Source of the DNA: an uncultured Lachnospiraceae bacterium
GTDB lineage: Bacteria; Bacillota; Clostridia; Lachnospirales; Lachnospiraceae
DNA length: 59,840 bases
Reading direction: 5' to 3'
Assembly (NCBI GenBank): GCA_902779445.1
Contig: CACZBM010000008.1
Coordinates: forward strand, 74,813-134,652
Shown: one piece after another, positions 52,183 through 59,840 of the stretch
Numbering within the stretch: position 1 is the stretch's first letter
Layout: every line of letters begins with the position of its first letter
The notes under the pieces: generated by a model
Told to the model about the DNA's origin: nothing
What the model saw: the letters and a program-made list of their open reading frames with translations, nothing else
Database searches by the model: none
Made by a program: the position numbers and the translations under genes

Positions 52183-53241
52183 ATGTATACCGTAGCCATC
52201 CCTGAAGTCAAAGACGGAATGATAATAGGCGATAATGTTACCATCGGTGACAAAGTCGTAATAAAAAAAGGCACCAAGGTTGACTCTGTCGTAATGAAGC
52301 AGCTCGTTGCCTACAAACTCATGGCCATAAATATCATGGAGGAAGAGGATTTTGCCGAGACCTATTACGGGAAGATCAAGGTTTCGCGTGCTTTCAGGCA
52401 GTTCGAGCAGGATTATACCGCTAATTTAGTGGCATATAAGGTGGCTGTAGACTCATTTATCTATAAAAAAGTGCCTTTCAGGCTTGATGACCTTCTTCAG
52501 ATCGTCAAAAACCTAGTCCCGGATGATATGACCGGCAAGACTCTTTTTGCCTATCTGTATCTCCACACTCCCAATGAAGAAGAACTCACCTATGCCCACG
52601 GACTCAACGTGGCCCTTACATGCAAGATTTTTGCCAAATGGATGGGGCTTACCGAAAAAGAGACCGAAGAGCTGTGCCTCTGCGGTTTTCTCTATGATGT
52701 GGGCAAGTTTATGATACCTGGTGATATTTTATGGAAGCCCAGCAAACTTGTGCGTATGGAGTATGATCTCGTAAAAACACACGCTTACCACGGCTATTAT
52801 CTCCTGTCACATTATTCCAGAAATGTGAGTGACCACATCTTAAACGCCACTCTTCAGCATCATGAAAGGGCTGACGGTTCGGGCTATCCTCAGGGTCTCA
52901 CAGGATCTGAAATGGATCCCTACGCAAGGATAATGGCTATCCTGGACGTATATGAAGCTATGACCAGCTCCCGTCCTTACCGTAGTCCCAAGTGTCCTTA
53001 TCAGGTAATACAGATATTTGAAGAGACCGGGCTCCAGCAATTTGATGTCCAGTTTATACAGCTGTTCTTAAAGCATGTGGTGGATGAACTCATAGGAAAC
53101 CGTGTTCTCTTAAATGACGGCTCCAGCTGGGAGGTTATGATGAATAATGCGAACACCTATTCAAGGCCAGTACTCAGCCGCGACGGAGAGATCCTGGATC
53201 TGTCGAAGAACAGGGAATTGTACATTACAGGAATCATTTAA
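52183..53241 (+). CDS. HD-GYP-like protein lacking the HD histidine
   Basis: The 352-residue protein shares the N-terminal DUF3391-like region and HD-GYP fold of the gene at 14112. It keeps H139 (YAHGLNVA), H200, HHE at 226-228 and GYP at 234-236. At the HD position it has Y171-D172 (FLYDVGKF), so a metal-binding His is lost. It could be an inactive cyclic di-GMP sensor, or it could retain activity with altered metal binding. AAGGTG precedes ATG. It is the only plus-strand gene. Confidence 0.88.
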   Translation: MYTVAIPEVKDGMIIGDNVTIGDKVVIKKGTKVDSVVMKQLVAYKLMAINIMEEEDFAETYYGKIKVSRAFRQFEQDYTANLVAYKVAVDSFIYKKVPFRLDDLLQIVKNLVPDDMTGKTLFAYLYLHTPNEEELTYAHGLNVALTCKIFAKWMGLTEKETEELCLCGFLYDVGKFMIPGDILWKPSKLVRMEYDLVKTHAYHGYYLLSHYSRNVSDHILNATLQHHERADGSGYPQGLTGSEMDPYARIMAILDVYEAMTSSRPYRSPKCPYQVIQIFEETGLQQFDVQFIQLFLKHVVDELIGNRVLLNDGSSWEVMMNNANTYSRPVLSRDGEILDLSKNRELYITGII

Positions 53242-53355
53242 ACAGTATACTCGCAAAAACATGTTTATTTTTGCTCGTTGAAAAACCGGGGATAAGCGAA
53301 GCTTATCCCCAGTTTTCACATTACAGGAATCATTTAAACAGTATACTCGCAAAAA
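53222..53355. repeat. 96-base partial tandem duplication around the HD-GYP gene end
   Basis: A 38-base stretch beginning ACATTACAGGAATC, which contains the gene's stop codon, recurs exactly at 53318-53355, 96 bases later. The duplication spans a terminator hairpin. Confidence 0.9.
53288..53310. terminator. Hairpin between convergent genes, probable bidirectional terminator
   Basis: GGGGATAAGC-GAA-GCTTATCCCC is a perfect 10-bp stem with AGTTTT on one side and GGTTTTTC on the reverse strand. It lies between the ends of the convergent HD-GYP and penicillin-binding protein genes. Confidence 0.65.
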
Positions 53356-53363
53356 ACACACAT

Positions 53364-53515
53364 GTCATCCTGAGCGTAAGTTCCCTGTCATCCTGAGCGT
53401 AAGTTCCCTGTCATCCTGAGCGCCAGCGAAGGATCTCTCTTAGATTCTTCGCTTACGCTCAGAATGACACCAGTTGACAGTCATAATGACACCAACTGAC
53501 AGTCAGAATGACACC
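53364..53515. repeat. Family 2 repeat with tandem half-elements
   Basis: Two and a half copies of a 23-base unit (GTCATCCTGAGCG plus TAAGTTCCCT) precede a family 2 palindrome and further degenerate AATGACACCA units. It occupies most of the 289-base convergent gap. Confidence 0.8.
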
Positions 53516-53530
53516 ATCTGCAAAATGGCA

Positions 53531-54940
53531 TTATCCCCCATAATACGCGTCAAATACCCTCTTCGCCACCGGAACAGCATAATCGCTTCCGCTTCCGGCG
53601 CCCTCCATTATCACGGTCACTGCGATATCAGGATCCTCCGGATTCGAGAATCCCGTAAACCATGAGTGGCTCTCTCCCTTTACGTTTCCATATTCAGCGG
53701 ATCCTGTTTTTCCTGCCACTTTATACTCAAGTCCCTTTAATTTTCTCCCTGTTCCGTTTTCCACAACAGCTTCCATGTATTCCTTTAATATCCCGGCCTC
53801 GCTCTCACTCATAAGCCTCTTATACCGAACAGGCTCATTTTGTTTGACGACTGTCCCGCGATAATTCTCCTGGCGGTCTATCTCATAAGGCTTCATCAGC
53901 ATCCCGCCGTTCGCTATAGCGCACGTTATTAATTCCATATGTGCAGGTGTCATCAGTATATTCCCCTGACCTATGGCGCTATGCACTATCTCTTCACTTC
54001 CGGAATCAGTCTCAAGAGGAAACTGCCCTGCTTTACTCGGCACATCAAAAGGAAGCCCTTTATTAAATAAGAGCATCTCCGATGTATCCTTAAAATCCCC
54101 TATATCAAGAAGCGTTCCTATGTTAGCAAAAGAGCTGTTACAGGAGTCTTCATAGGATCCTTTCAGATCTTCTTTTCCGTGAACCGAGCCGTGATAACAG
54201 TTTACGGTCGTCTCATCATATGTGAATCTGCCGTTACAGTTAAAGAAGTAGTCTTCGTAGGAATCCGGGTTTTCCTTAACATACTCGAGGAGTGTAACTG
54301 TCTTAAACGTAGATCCCGGAGGATATAATCCCTGTAATGCCCTGTTTAATAGGGGCGAGTTTTCGGTATCGGCCGTTATCTCTGCCCAGTTTTCAGAAAC
54401 GGTATTGGGATCAAAATCCGGTTTGGAAACCATGGCAAGTATCTTACCGGTCTTTACTTCCATAACTATCACTGCACCCTTATAAACCCCGAGCGCCTCA
54501 AACGCTGTCTTCTGAAGATCCGTATCATAAGTGGTGATTATATTATCCCCATAGTTTCTCTCACCGTTCATCTCCCGCTTAAGTCTCTCATCCACGGGCG
54601 CATTACTGGTTAAAAGCTCTATATTAGCGGCATATTCCACACCGCTTTTTCCATGGGTGGAAAAACCCACTGCATGAGCGAATAGTTCCTTGTAAGGATA
54701 ATATCTGACCTCCACATTATCGGAATTCATGGCTTCTTCTGCCAGAATCTCTCCGTCAGCCGAGAAAATGGTACCTCTTATCACCCTTTTTTCCAGATTC
54801 TGCTGCCTCATATTGTAGGAACTGTTTATGGTCTTTGGGGCGTTAACAGACAGATACACCGATATTGAAACGACTATTGCCATGAATAACGCCGTAAAGA
54901 GATACATAATGATATGAAGTTCATGATTCTTATTATTCAT
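53531..54940 (-). CDS. Penicillin-binding protein (class B-type transpeptidase)
   Basis: The 469-residue protein has one N-terminal membrane segment (about 10-31) and a transpeptidase domain with active-site S210-x-x-K213 (PPGSTFKT), SCN at 266-268 and KTG at 411-413. It cross-links peptidoglycan. The non-catalytic region is short, as in PbpA-like proteins paired with FtsW/RodA. It overlaps the FtsW-type gene upstream by eight bases, so the two probably work as a synthase pair. Vegetative or sporulation role cannot be decided. Confidence 0.92.
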   Translation of the reverse strand: MNNKNHELHIIMYLFTALFMAIVVSISVYLSVNAPKTINSSYNMRQQNLEKRVIRGTIFSADGEILAEEAMNSDNVEVRYYPYKELFAHAVGFSTHGKSGVEYAANIELLTSNAPVDERLKREMNGERNYGDNIITTYDTDLQKTAFEALGVYKGAVIVMEVKTGKILAMVSKPDFDPNTVSENWAEITADTENSPLLNRALQGLYPPGSTFKTVTLLEYVKENPDSYEDYFFNCNGRFTYDETTVNCYHGSVHGKEDLKGSYEDSCNSSFANIGTLLDIGDFKDTSEMLLFNKGLPFDVPSKAGQFPLETDSGSEEIVHSAIGQGNILMTPAHMELITCAIANGGMLMKPYEIDRQENYRGTVVKQNEPVRYKRLMSESEAGILKEYMEAVVENGTGRKLKGLEYKVAGKTGSAEYGNVKGESHSWFTGFSNPEDPDIAVTVIMEGAGSGSDYAVPVAKRVFDAYYGG

Positions 54941-56279
54941 CCTTATAGATCTCTTTCCTGTCCATTATCAGGATACCCTGTATCAACGCAAACATTATCA
55001 ACGTAGAAAGGCACGAAGACCCTCCATAGCTTACCAGAGGAAGCGTAACCCCTGTTAATGGTATAAACTTGGTTACACCTCCAATATTAAGGAACACCTG
55101 AAAAGCATAGCAGACCGCTATTCCTAAAGCTGTCAGACTGTAATACGGATCCGTTGCCTTCATGGCGGCAAAAATAAACATGAGAAAGGTACTTATGCAT
55201 ACAAGGATCAGGCAGATCGCAAAGATCCCGCCAAGCTCCTCCGCAATTGCAGAAAAGATGAAATCTCTTTCAACGATAGGTATCTTATCGGGAGATCCTT
55301 CATTTATGCCCATTCCAAACCAGCTTCCTGTGCCTATGGCAAATAGCGACTGCGTGATCTGATACCCCTGTCCTTCTATGTAGCTGAAAGGGTCTCTCCA
55401 GGCGAGGAATCTGTTCCGCACATGCGAAAAAAGCTTATATGACGCTGCAAGACCTGCCGCTCCGACTCCTCCCAGTATGAACAGTACCGAGATCCTTTTT
55501 ACAGCGTAATAGAGCATGAAGCAGTATATTACAAATAAAATGGCTCCACCGCCAAGATCCCTGCTTAATACGAGCATGAATACATACACCGCAGCCGCAA
55601 TAGCGCTTACCCCGATATAGATCATCCTCATTTCCTTATCTTTCCTGCTGTCTCCGTAAAAACAATCTTCCGAAAATAAACCTGAAAGAAACAGGATAAA
55701 GAGGATCTTCACAAATTCCGAGGGCTGAAAAGCTATACCTGCAATGGAAATAGAGAGTCTTGAACCACGCGTGACCTGTCCGATAATAAGGACGAAGACA
55801 AGAAGCATGAATCCCGCAGCTCCAAATCCGTATGTCAGTTTTCTTATCCCCTCTGCCTTATTTAATATGTATGGGACAGGAAGTACGAGGATGAGCGAGA
55901 TAACAGCGATCATAAACTGACGCATGTGATTATCGTAAGACAGCCTGTAGAGCATGATAAAACCAACAGACATAAAAAGAAACATATTATTGATAAGGAG
56001 TCTGCTGCACTTTGGATAAAGGATCCTCATAAGCACCATGAACCCTATTATCATAACCTCCTGAAGCGCACAGTAGAATAGGGCTTCCGGATCATTCTGC
56101 CTGAAATAGATCACGGTAAAACCGCCTACATGGATCATTACCAGGAAAAATGCCTGAAAAAAACTTAATCCCTTTCTTTCATCCTCCTTAAGACCAAAGC
56201 CAAGGAAACAGTGGATCGTATATAATGCCATAAATAAGGCAAGGACATATCTTGATAAACCGAGGACTACATTAGTCAT
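54933..56279 (-). CDS. FtsW/RodA/SpoVE-family peptidoglycan polymerase
   Basis: The 448-residue protein has about ten membrane segments and the family motifs GRGSRLSISIAGIAFQPSEF-like region (here SRLSISIAGIAFQPSEFVK), SRDLGGGAI, QSLFAIGTGSWFGMG and TGVTLPLVSYGGSS. It polymerises lipid II into glycan strands together with the class B penicillin-binding protein encoded next. FtsW, RodA and SpoVE cannot be separated with certainty here. Confidence 0.94.
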   Translation of the reverse strand: MTNVVLGLSRYVLALFMALYTIHCFLGFGLKEDERKGLSFFQAFFLVMIHVGGFTVIYFRQNDPEALFYCALQEVMIIGFMVLMRILYPKCSRLLINNMFLFMSVGFIMLYRLSYDNHMRQFMIAVISLILVLPVPYILNKAEGIRKLTYGFGAAGFMLLVFVLIIGQVTRGSRLSISIAGIAFQPSEFVKILFILFLSGLFSEDCFYGDSRKDKEMRMIYIGVSAIAAAVYVFMLVLSRDLGGGAILFVIYCFMLYYAVKRISVLFILGGVGAAGLAASYKLFSHVRNRFLAWRDPFSYIEGQGYQITQSLFAIGTGSWFGMGINEGSPDKIPIVERDFIFSAIAEELGGIFAICLILVCISTFLMFIFAAMKATDPYYSLTALGIAVCYAFQVFLNIGGVTKFIPLTGVTLPLVSYGGSSCLSTLIMFALIQGILIMDRKEIYKDE

Positions 56280-56283
56280 CTCT

Positions 56284-57066
56284 TTAGTCCACTCCTTTTC
56301 TGAAGTGTCCGCGTGTATATTCTTTTACAGGAGCTGCCGGATCACCGCAGCAAAAAGAGCCTATTATATCCGCAGCTTCCTCAGGGGATTCAGTGGTAAT
56401 ATCGATCCTTACGGCATCGAGTCCGAGGTCGTCTATATCAGAAAGGTCCTTATGAAGGCTTAAGGGCACAGAATTATATATTATGTTTACGCAGTGATCG
56501 CATTCTATCCTTACCGGAAAAAACGTGTTTTTCCGGTCCTTTAAGGACGTTAAAAATCCTCCCGGTGTTTTCATGCATTTTCCGTTCTCTGTCTTCTTAA
56601 CACACTGGGCAGATATCATAAGCGGAGTCCGTCCGTAAACCACCAGCACGGATCCTGCGCATCCTCTCTCCCTTATCTCATGGATATTAAGTTCATAAGG
56701 AACTGTATCAAGAGATACCCCAAGAGATCTAAGAGTTTCCCTTGCTTCACTGTTAAAAGTGTATAGATGTGCGTCTGCTATTATGGAGCCTTCATAACCG
56801 CTATCAATAAGAAACCCGAGTTCCTCAGTATTTCTTACCAGTATACTGTCAGGTTTTTCCTTCTCTATCATCCTGCGGTACATATCTTCATCGGTACCTC
56901 TTAATACAAAAGGAGACAGCATGGTAAACTCAATACGTCCATCCATAGCGGATATATTCCTGTATGAGATAAACCGCCTTATCTTCCCAAGTATGTTTTT
57001 ATCTTTTAAGATCCTTAATGTCTCTTCCGCGGTATACGGATCCTCAAAGAGAACGTCTGTATTCAC
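56284..57066 (-). CDS. Separate C-terminal domain of a U32 peptidase-family protein
   Basis: The 260-residue product matches the C-terminal part of long U32 proteins, with EGSIIADAHLYTFNSEARE, VVYGRTPLMISAQC, a cysteine set (CVKK, CMK, CDHC) and the IYNSVPLSL segment. It starts with GTG and has an excellent AAAGGAGGA eight bases before it. It overlaps the end of the U32 gene by 23 bases in another frame. The strong ribosome-binding site argues for a real split gene and not a recent frameshift. Confidence 0.82.
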   Translation of the reverse strand: MNTDVLFEDPYTAEETLRILKDKNILGKIRRFISYRNISAMDGRIEFTMLSPFVLRGTDEDMYRRMIEKEKPDSILVRNTEELGFLIDSGYEGSIIADAHLYTFNSEARETLRSLGVSLDTVPYELNIHEIRERGCAGSVLVVYGRTPLMISAQCVKKTENGKCMKTPGGFLTSLKDRKNTFFPVRIECDHCVNIIYNSVPLSLHKDLSDIDDLGLDAVRIDITTESPEEAADIIGSFCCGDPAAPVKEYTRGHFRKGVD

Positions 57067-58324
57067 TTAAGATATCCTCCTTTAATTCCGCGAGTCCCCT
57101 GCGGCGAAGTTCATTTAATACGGAAACCGGGATAAAAATATCAGGATCGGCTATTATCTCTGTCTCTTCAAAATAAAATCCGCTGTTACCGCATTTTTTC
57201 AGCTGTTTAAGAATATCATCATGGCTTAAGGGCTTTTTCTTAGCTTCTTCCACTACTGCGCCTCTCACCTCTGCCTCATTATCCCCGGATCTGATACTTA
57301 GAACTGCTTCCTCACCCTTTTTGAATACTGCTCTGCAGGAAGCCCTTCTAACAATACTGTCCGTCTTTTCAATATCAGGAAGAGACGTGGAATAGCTGCC
57401 TCTCTCCCTTGTGATCATCTCTCCGCCGTTTCTCTTATTAAAGTAACCGGGATTCAGTCCGCTTCTTGAATAAATGGAAACAAGCTTTTCCATATCTTTT
57501 TTAAGATCGGTGTTTTTTATCGTATTTTTCTCGTAAAACAGATCGATATATTTTCTGTAGATTGAAGTGACTCCGTATACATATTCGGGAGATTTCATCC
57601 TTCCTTCTATCTTAAGGCTGTCGACACCGGCTTTGATAAGATCGGGAATACTCTCTATTCCGCACAGATCCTTCATGGAAAGGATATAGTCCTCTTTCCC
57701 TTTTCCGCCATACGGCTGCCTGCAGGGTCCTGCGCAGCGTCCCCTGTTACCGCTCCTGCCTCCCAGGAATGATGACATAAGACACATCCCGGAATAGCAG
57801 TAACACATAGCTCCGTGAATGAAGCACTCCACCTCAATCCCGGCATTTTTACGGATATCTTTTATCTCATCAATAGAAAGCTCCCTTGCGGGAACTACTC
57901 TTGATGCGCCCATTTTCTTAAACAGTAAAGCGCCCTTTGGTCCTGTCACAAAGGCCTGGGTACTTACATGAACTTCCATTATAGGGTATTTTTTCTTTAG
58001 ATGGGAAATAAGACCTATGTCCTGAACGATGACACCGTCCAGTCCTGCCCTGTATAAGGGCTCGATCATTTTGTCGACTTCCTCTCTCTCCTTATCTTTA
58101 ATAAGGATATTGAGGGTCAGATATAGCTTTTTGGAAAAAAGATGGGCGTGATCGATGGCTTCAATAAACTCATCGGAAGAAAGATTGCCTGCGAAAGCGC
58201 GGGCTCCGAATTTGTCTAACCCTGCGTAAACTGCATCGGCGCCTGCATTGATGGCAGCATAAAAACATTTAAGATCCCCGGCCGGGGACAATAACTCTAT
58301 CCTGTTGTCCAAAGCACCGCTCAT
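57044..58324 (-). CDS. U32 family peptidase, N-terminal part
   Basis: The 426-residue protein has the U32 barrel (LLSPAGDLKCFYAAINAGADAVYAG), the signature EVECFIHGAMCYCYSGMC, and the cysteine-rich GRCAGPCRQPYGG, then a DUF3656-like region. Members include collagenase-like proteins and RlhA-type RNA hydroxylation factors; which applies here is unknown. The C-terminal domain that is fused in many Clostridia is a separate gene. It overlaps zapA by four bases. Confidence 0.9.
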   Translation of the reverse strand: MSGALDNRIELLSPAGDLKCFYAAINAGADAVYAGLDKFGARAFAGNLSSDEFIEAIDHAHLFSKKLYLTLNILIKDKEREEVDKMIEPLYRAGLDGVIVQDIGLISHLKKKYPIMEVHVSTQAFVTGPKGALLFKKMGASRVVPARELSIDEIKDIRKNAGIEVECFIHGAMCYCYSGMCLMSSFLGGRSGNRGRCAGPCRQPYGGKGKEDYILSMKDLCGIESIPDLIKAGVDSLKIEGRMKSPEYVYGVTSIYRKYIDLFYEKNTIKNTDLKKDMEKLVSIYSRSGLNPGYFNKRNGGEMITRERGSYSTSLPDIEKTDSIVRRASCRAVFKKGEEAVLSIRSGDNEAEVRGAVVEEAKKKPLSHDDILKQLKKCGNSGFYFEETEIIADPDIFIPVSVLNELRRRGLAELKEDILSEYRRSL

Positions 58325-58827
58325 CTTCTGTTTCTTTTCTTAAGACTCCTGCGGACACCGGACGCAGCCTTTTCGCCAATAGAATCTCCGGATTCCTGCA
58401 TATCATCGTCATAGGCATCAAAATCATTACTGAAGCCCAGCTCAGTCTCAAGCTTGACGATCTTTTTCTGATTCTCGTTATTCTCATCTCTAAGCTTCTG
58501 AAGGGACTCCTCCAGGCTCTTCATCTTGATCTGATTGGTAACGAGATCATGCTTAACATCATATAATTCCTTGTCTTTGGACTCGGAAGCATCTTTCAGC
58601 TCTTCATATTTCTCTTTTATCTTGAAATAATCGTCAGCGATATTGAGCTGCAGAAGGACATTCTGCACATCAACACTCTGTCTGGAATAGCTGTCTATCT
58701 TACTGTATTCAGAGATCTTGCCGTTTATGTAGGCCGCGATCCTCTGTAAATATTCTTCGCTCTCATATCCGGAAAGGGTGAAAACCTTTCCACCTATGAT
58801 CACTTCAGTATCGTGCTTAACCGCCAT
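58321..58827 (-). CDS. zapA: Cell division protein ZapA
   Basis: ZapA bundles FtsZ filaments. The 168-residue protein has the N-terminal ZapA domain (VIIGGKVFTLSGYESEEYLQ, about 1-75) and a coiled coil (about 70-140), with a basic tail. It is longer than the Bacillus ZapA, mainly from the tail. GGAGAATAT precedes ATG. It heads the zapA-U32-ftsW-pbp operon behind a clear promoter. Confidence 0.93.
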   Translation of the reverse strand: MAVKHDTEVIIGGKVFTLSGYESEEYLQRIAAYINGKISEYSKIDSYSRQSVDVQNVLLQLNIADDYFKIKEKYEELKDASESKDKELYDVKHDLVTNQIKMKSLEESLQKLRDENNENQKKIVKLETELGFSNDFDAYDDDMQESGDSIGEKAASGVRRSLKKRNRR

Positions 58828-58870
58828 TTATATTCTCCAAATTAATACCGGATCTCCCCCGTGTCCCCAA

Positions 58871-58899
58871 ATTATATCAAATTAGGGGATGTGTTACAA
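58871..58899 (-). promoter_or_regulatory. Sigma-A-type promoter for zapA operon
   Basis: Reverse strand has TTGTAA (58894-58899), a 17-base spacer and TATAAT (58871-58876), right after the ruvB stop codon. An imperfect inverted repeat (CCCCAAATT and AATTAGGGG) at 58865-58888 surrounds the -10. Confidence 0.75.
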
Positions 58900-59840
58900 C
58901 TAAATCCCCATATGCGCTAAACCAAGCTCTGTAACAGTTCTTCCCTTAGGGGTGCGCATAATAAAGCCATTTTTTAATAAATACGGCTCATAAACATCCT
59001 CAATCGTCCCGGGATCCTCACCGAGGGCCGCAGACAGGGTATCAAGTCCCACAGGACCTCCGTTAAACTTTTCTATCATAATGTTTAAGATATTCCTGTC
59101 CAGATTATCAAGACCGTATTTATCAACTTCCATCAGGTCAAGGGCGGTATCAGCCACTTTTTTCGTGATAACGCCGTCGTACTTTACCTCCGCAAAATCC
59201 CGGACTCTCTTTAAGAGCCTGTTTGCAATTCTGGGTGTACCTCTGGACCGCCTGCCGATCTCCAGACTTGCGTCCTTATCTATCTCAACTTTTAACTTTG
59301 CAGCTGAATTCATGATTATTGTGGAGAGATCCTCTACGGAATAGAATTCCATATGATTGATAACTCCGAATCGATCCCTTAAAGGCGCAGACAGAAGCCC
59401 GGCCCTTGTGGTAGCTCCAATAAGTGTGAATCTCGGCAGCGAAAGCCTGATGGACTTTGCCGCGGGACCTTTACCTATCATGATATCAATAGCGAAATCC
59501 TCCATAGCGGGGTAAAGCACCTCTTCCACCTGACGGTTCAGTCTGTGGATCTCGTCCACAAAGAGAATATCCCTGTCTTTCAGGCCGTTTAATATGGCCG
59601 CCATATCGCCGGGTTTTTCTATGGCAGGACCGCTGGTGATCTTCATATTGACGCCCATTTCCTCAGCGATTATACCTGCAATGGTAGTCTTTCCCAGTCC
59701 GGGAGGTCCGTAGAAAAGAGCATGGTCCAGAGACTCCTGTCTCTTTTTTGCAGCATCAATGTAGATCTTCAAGGTCTCTTTTATCTTCTCCTGCCCGATA
59801 TAATCTTTTAAGCTTTTCGGGCGGAGTGATCCCTCGATCC
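58900..59840 (-). CDS. ruvB: Holliday junction helicase RuvB, N-terminus outside window
   Basis: RuvB is the AAA+ motor that drives branch migration with RuvA. The readable part begins at [19 protein letters not shown] at the right edge and has Walker [10 protein letters not shown], Walker [10 protein letters not shown], the [16 protein letters not shown] sensor region and the winged helix [15 protein letters not shown]. About 313 codons are present; only the first 20-30 residues are missing. It precedes the zapA operon. Confidence 0.97.
   Translation of the reverse strand, partial: IEGSLRPKSLKDYIGQEKIKETLKIYIDAAKKRQESLDHALFYGPPGLGKTTIAGIIAEEMGVNMKITSGPAIEKPGDMAAILNGLKDRDILFVDEIHRLNRQVEEVLYPAMEDFAIDIMIGKGPAAKSIRLSLPRFTLIGATTRAGLLSAPLRDRFGVINHMEFYSVEDLSTIIMNSAAKLKVEIDKDASLEIGRRSRGTPRIANRLLKRVRDFAEVKYDGVITKKVADTALDLMEVDKYGLDNLDRNILNIMIEKFNGGPVGLDTLSAALGEDPGTIEDVYEPYLLKNGFIMRTPKGRTVTELGLAHMGI

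Noticed and set aside
53161..53361. Short minus-strand frame with an internal peptide repeat (LRVYCLNDSCNV)
   Set aside because: It is the reverse reading of the 96-base duplication and the end of the HD-GYP gene.
57044..57066. U32 gene split read as a sequencing frameshift
   Set aside because: The second frame has a well-placed, near-perfect ribosome-binding site and GTG start, which favours a real split; an error cannot be fully excluded.

Overview
The window is a dense, almost entirely minus-strand stretch of a chromosome from a low- to mid-GC Firmicute, most probably a member of the Lachnospiraceae (Clostridia). The evidence is gene content and order: L27 carries an N-terminal extension next to the Prp protease that removes it, GerW (YtfJ) sits beside a DUF2953 protein, the TIGR03960/TIGR03936 radical-SAM pair sits beside RNase G, and short-form HisG occurs with HisZ. 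Family assignment is inference. No tRNA, rRNA, CRISPR array, prophage or insertion sequence with a transposase was seen. The only plus-strand gene is at 52183-53241.

Layout, in coordinate order (transcription runs mostly from high to low coordinates). 1-6742: rplU-prp-rpmA-obg-yhbY-nadD-yqeK-rsfS-radical SAM/DUF512-der, with a good promoter before rplU; der runs off the left edge. 6896-10178: phosphotransacetylase, a 59-residue unknown gene and a secreted subtilisin-like protease. 10211-14067: ylxM-ffh-rpsP-khpA-rimM-trmD. 14112-18562: a hybrid sensor kinase and an HD-GYP-receiver protein. 18562-26399: ilvA and the plsX-acpP-rnc-smc-ftsY set. 26404-31615: rpmF, uridine phosphorylase, RNase G and two radical-SAM-associated genes. 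31631-36861: hisZ-hisG-hisD-hisB-hisIE with a clear promoter. 36865-43804: recU, an RluA-type synthase, an unknown membrane protein, a beta-helix acyltransferase-like protein, topB, coaBC and a receiver protein. 43815-47785: a 1300-residue hybrid kinase. 47828-52144: a DegT aminotransferase, a glycosyltransferase, gerW, a DUF2953 protein and a small membrane protein. 52101-53241: a degenerate HD-GYP protein. 53531-58899: zapA, a U32 peptidase in two pieces, an ftsW/rodA/spoVE-type gene and a penicillin-binding protein. 58900-59840: ruvB, cut by the right edge.

The most striking unexplained structure is two families of short dispersed repeats in the gaps between these housekeeping genes. Family 1 begins with CCCTCATC, and full copies end with GATGAGGG. 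It has a hairpin just inside its left end whose arms differ in nearly every copy yet always pair, with a three-base loop. Family 2 is built on GTCATTCTGAGC and its inverted partner. Three elements carry an inserted nested hairpin that also shows compensatory changes. The repeats are tightly fitted to genes: they appear to supply the end of RNase G and CoaBC, and the Shine-Dalgarno sequence of trmD, topB, the RluA-type synthase and a radical-SAM gene. Other points are two places where a terminator overlaps the next gene's promoter, a HisF-like pseudoenzyme fused to HisIE, an HD-GYP protein lacking its metal-binding His, and an in-frame 12-bp tandem repeat at the start of an aminotransferase gene.
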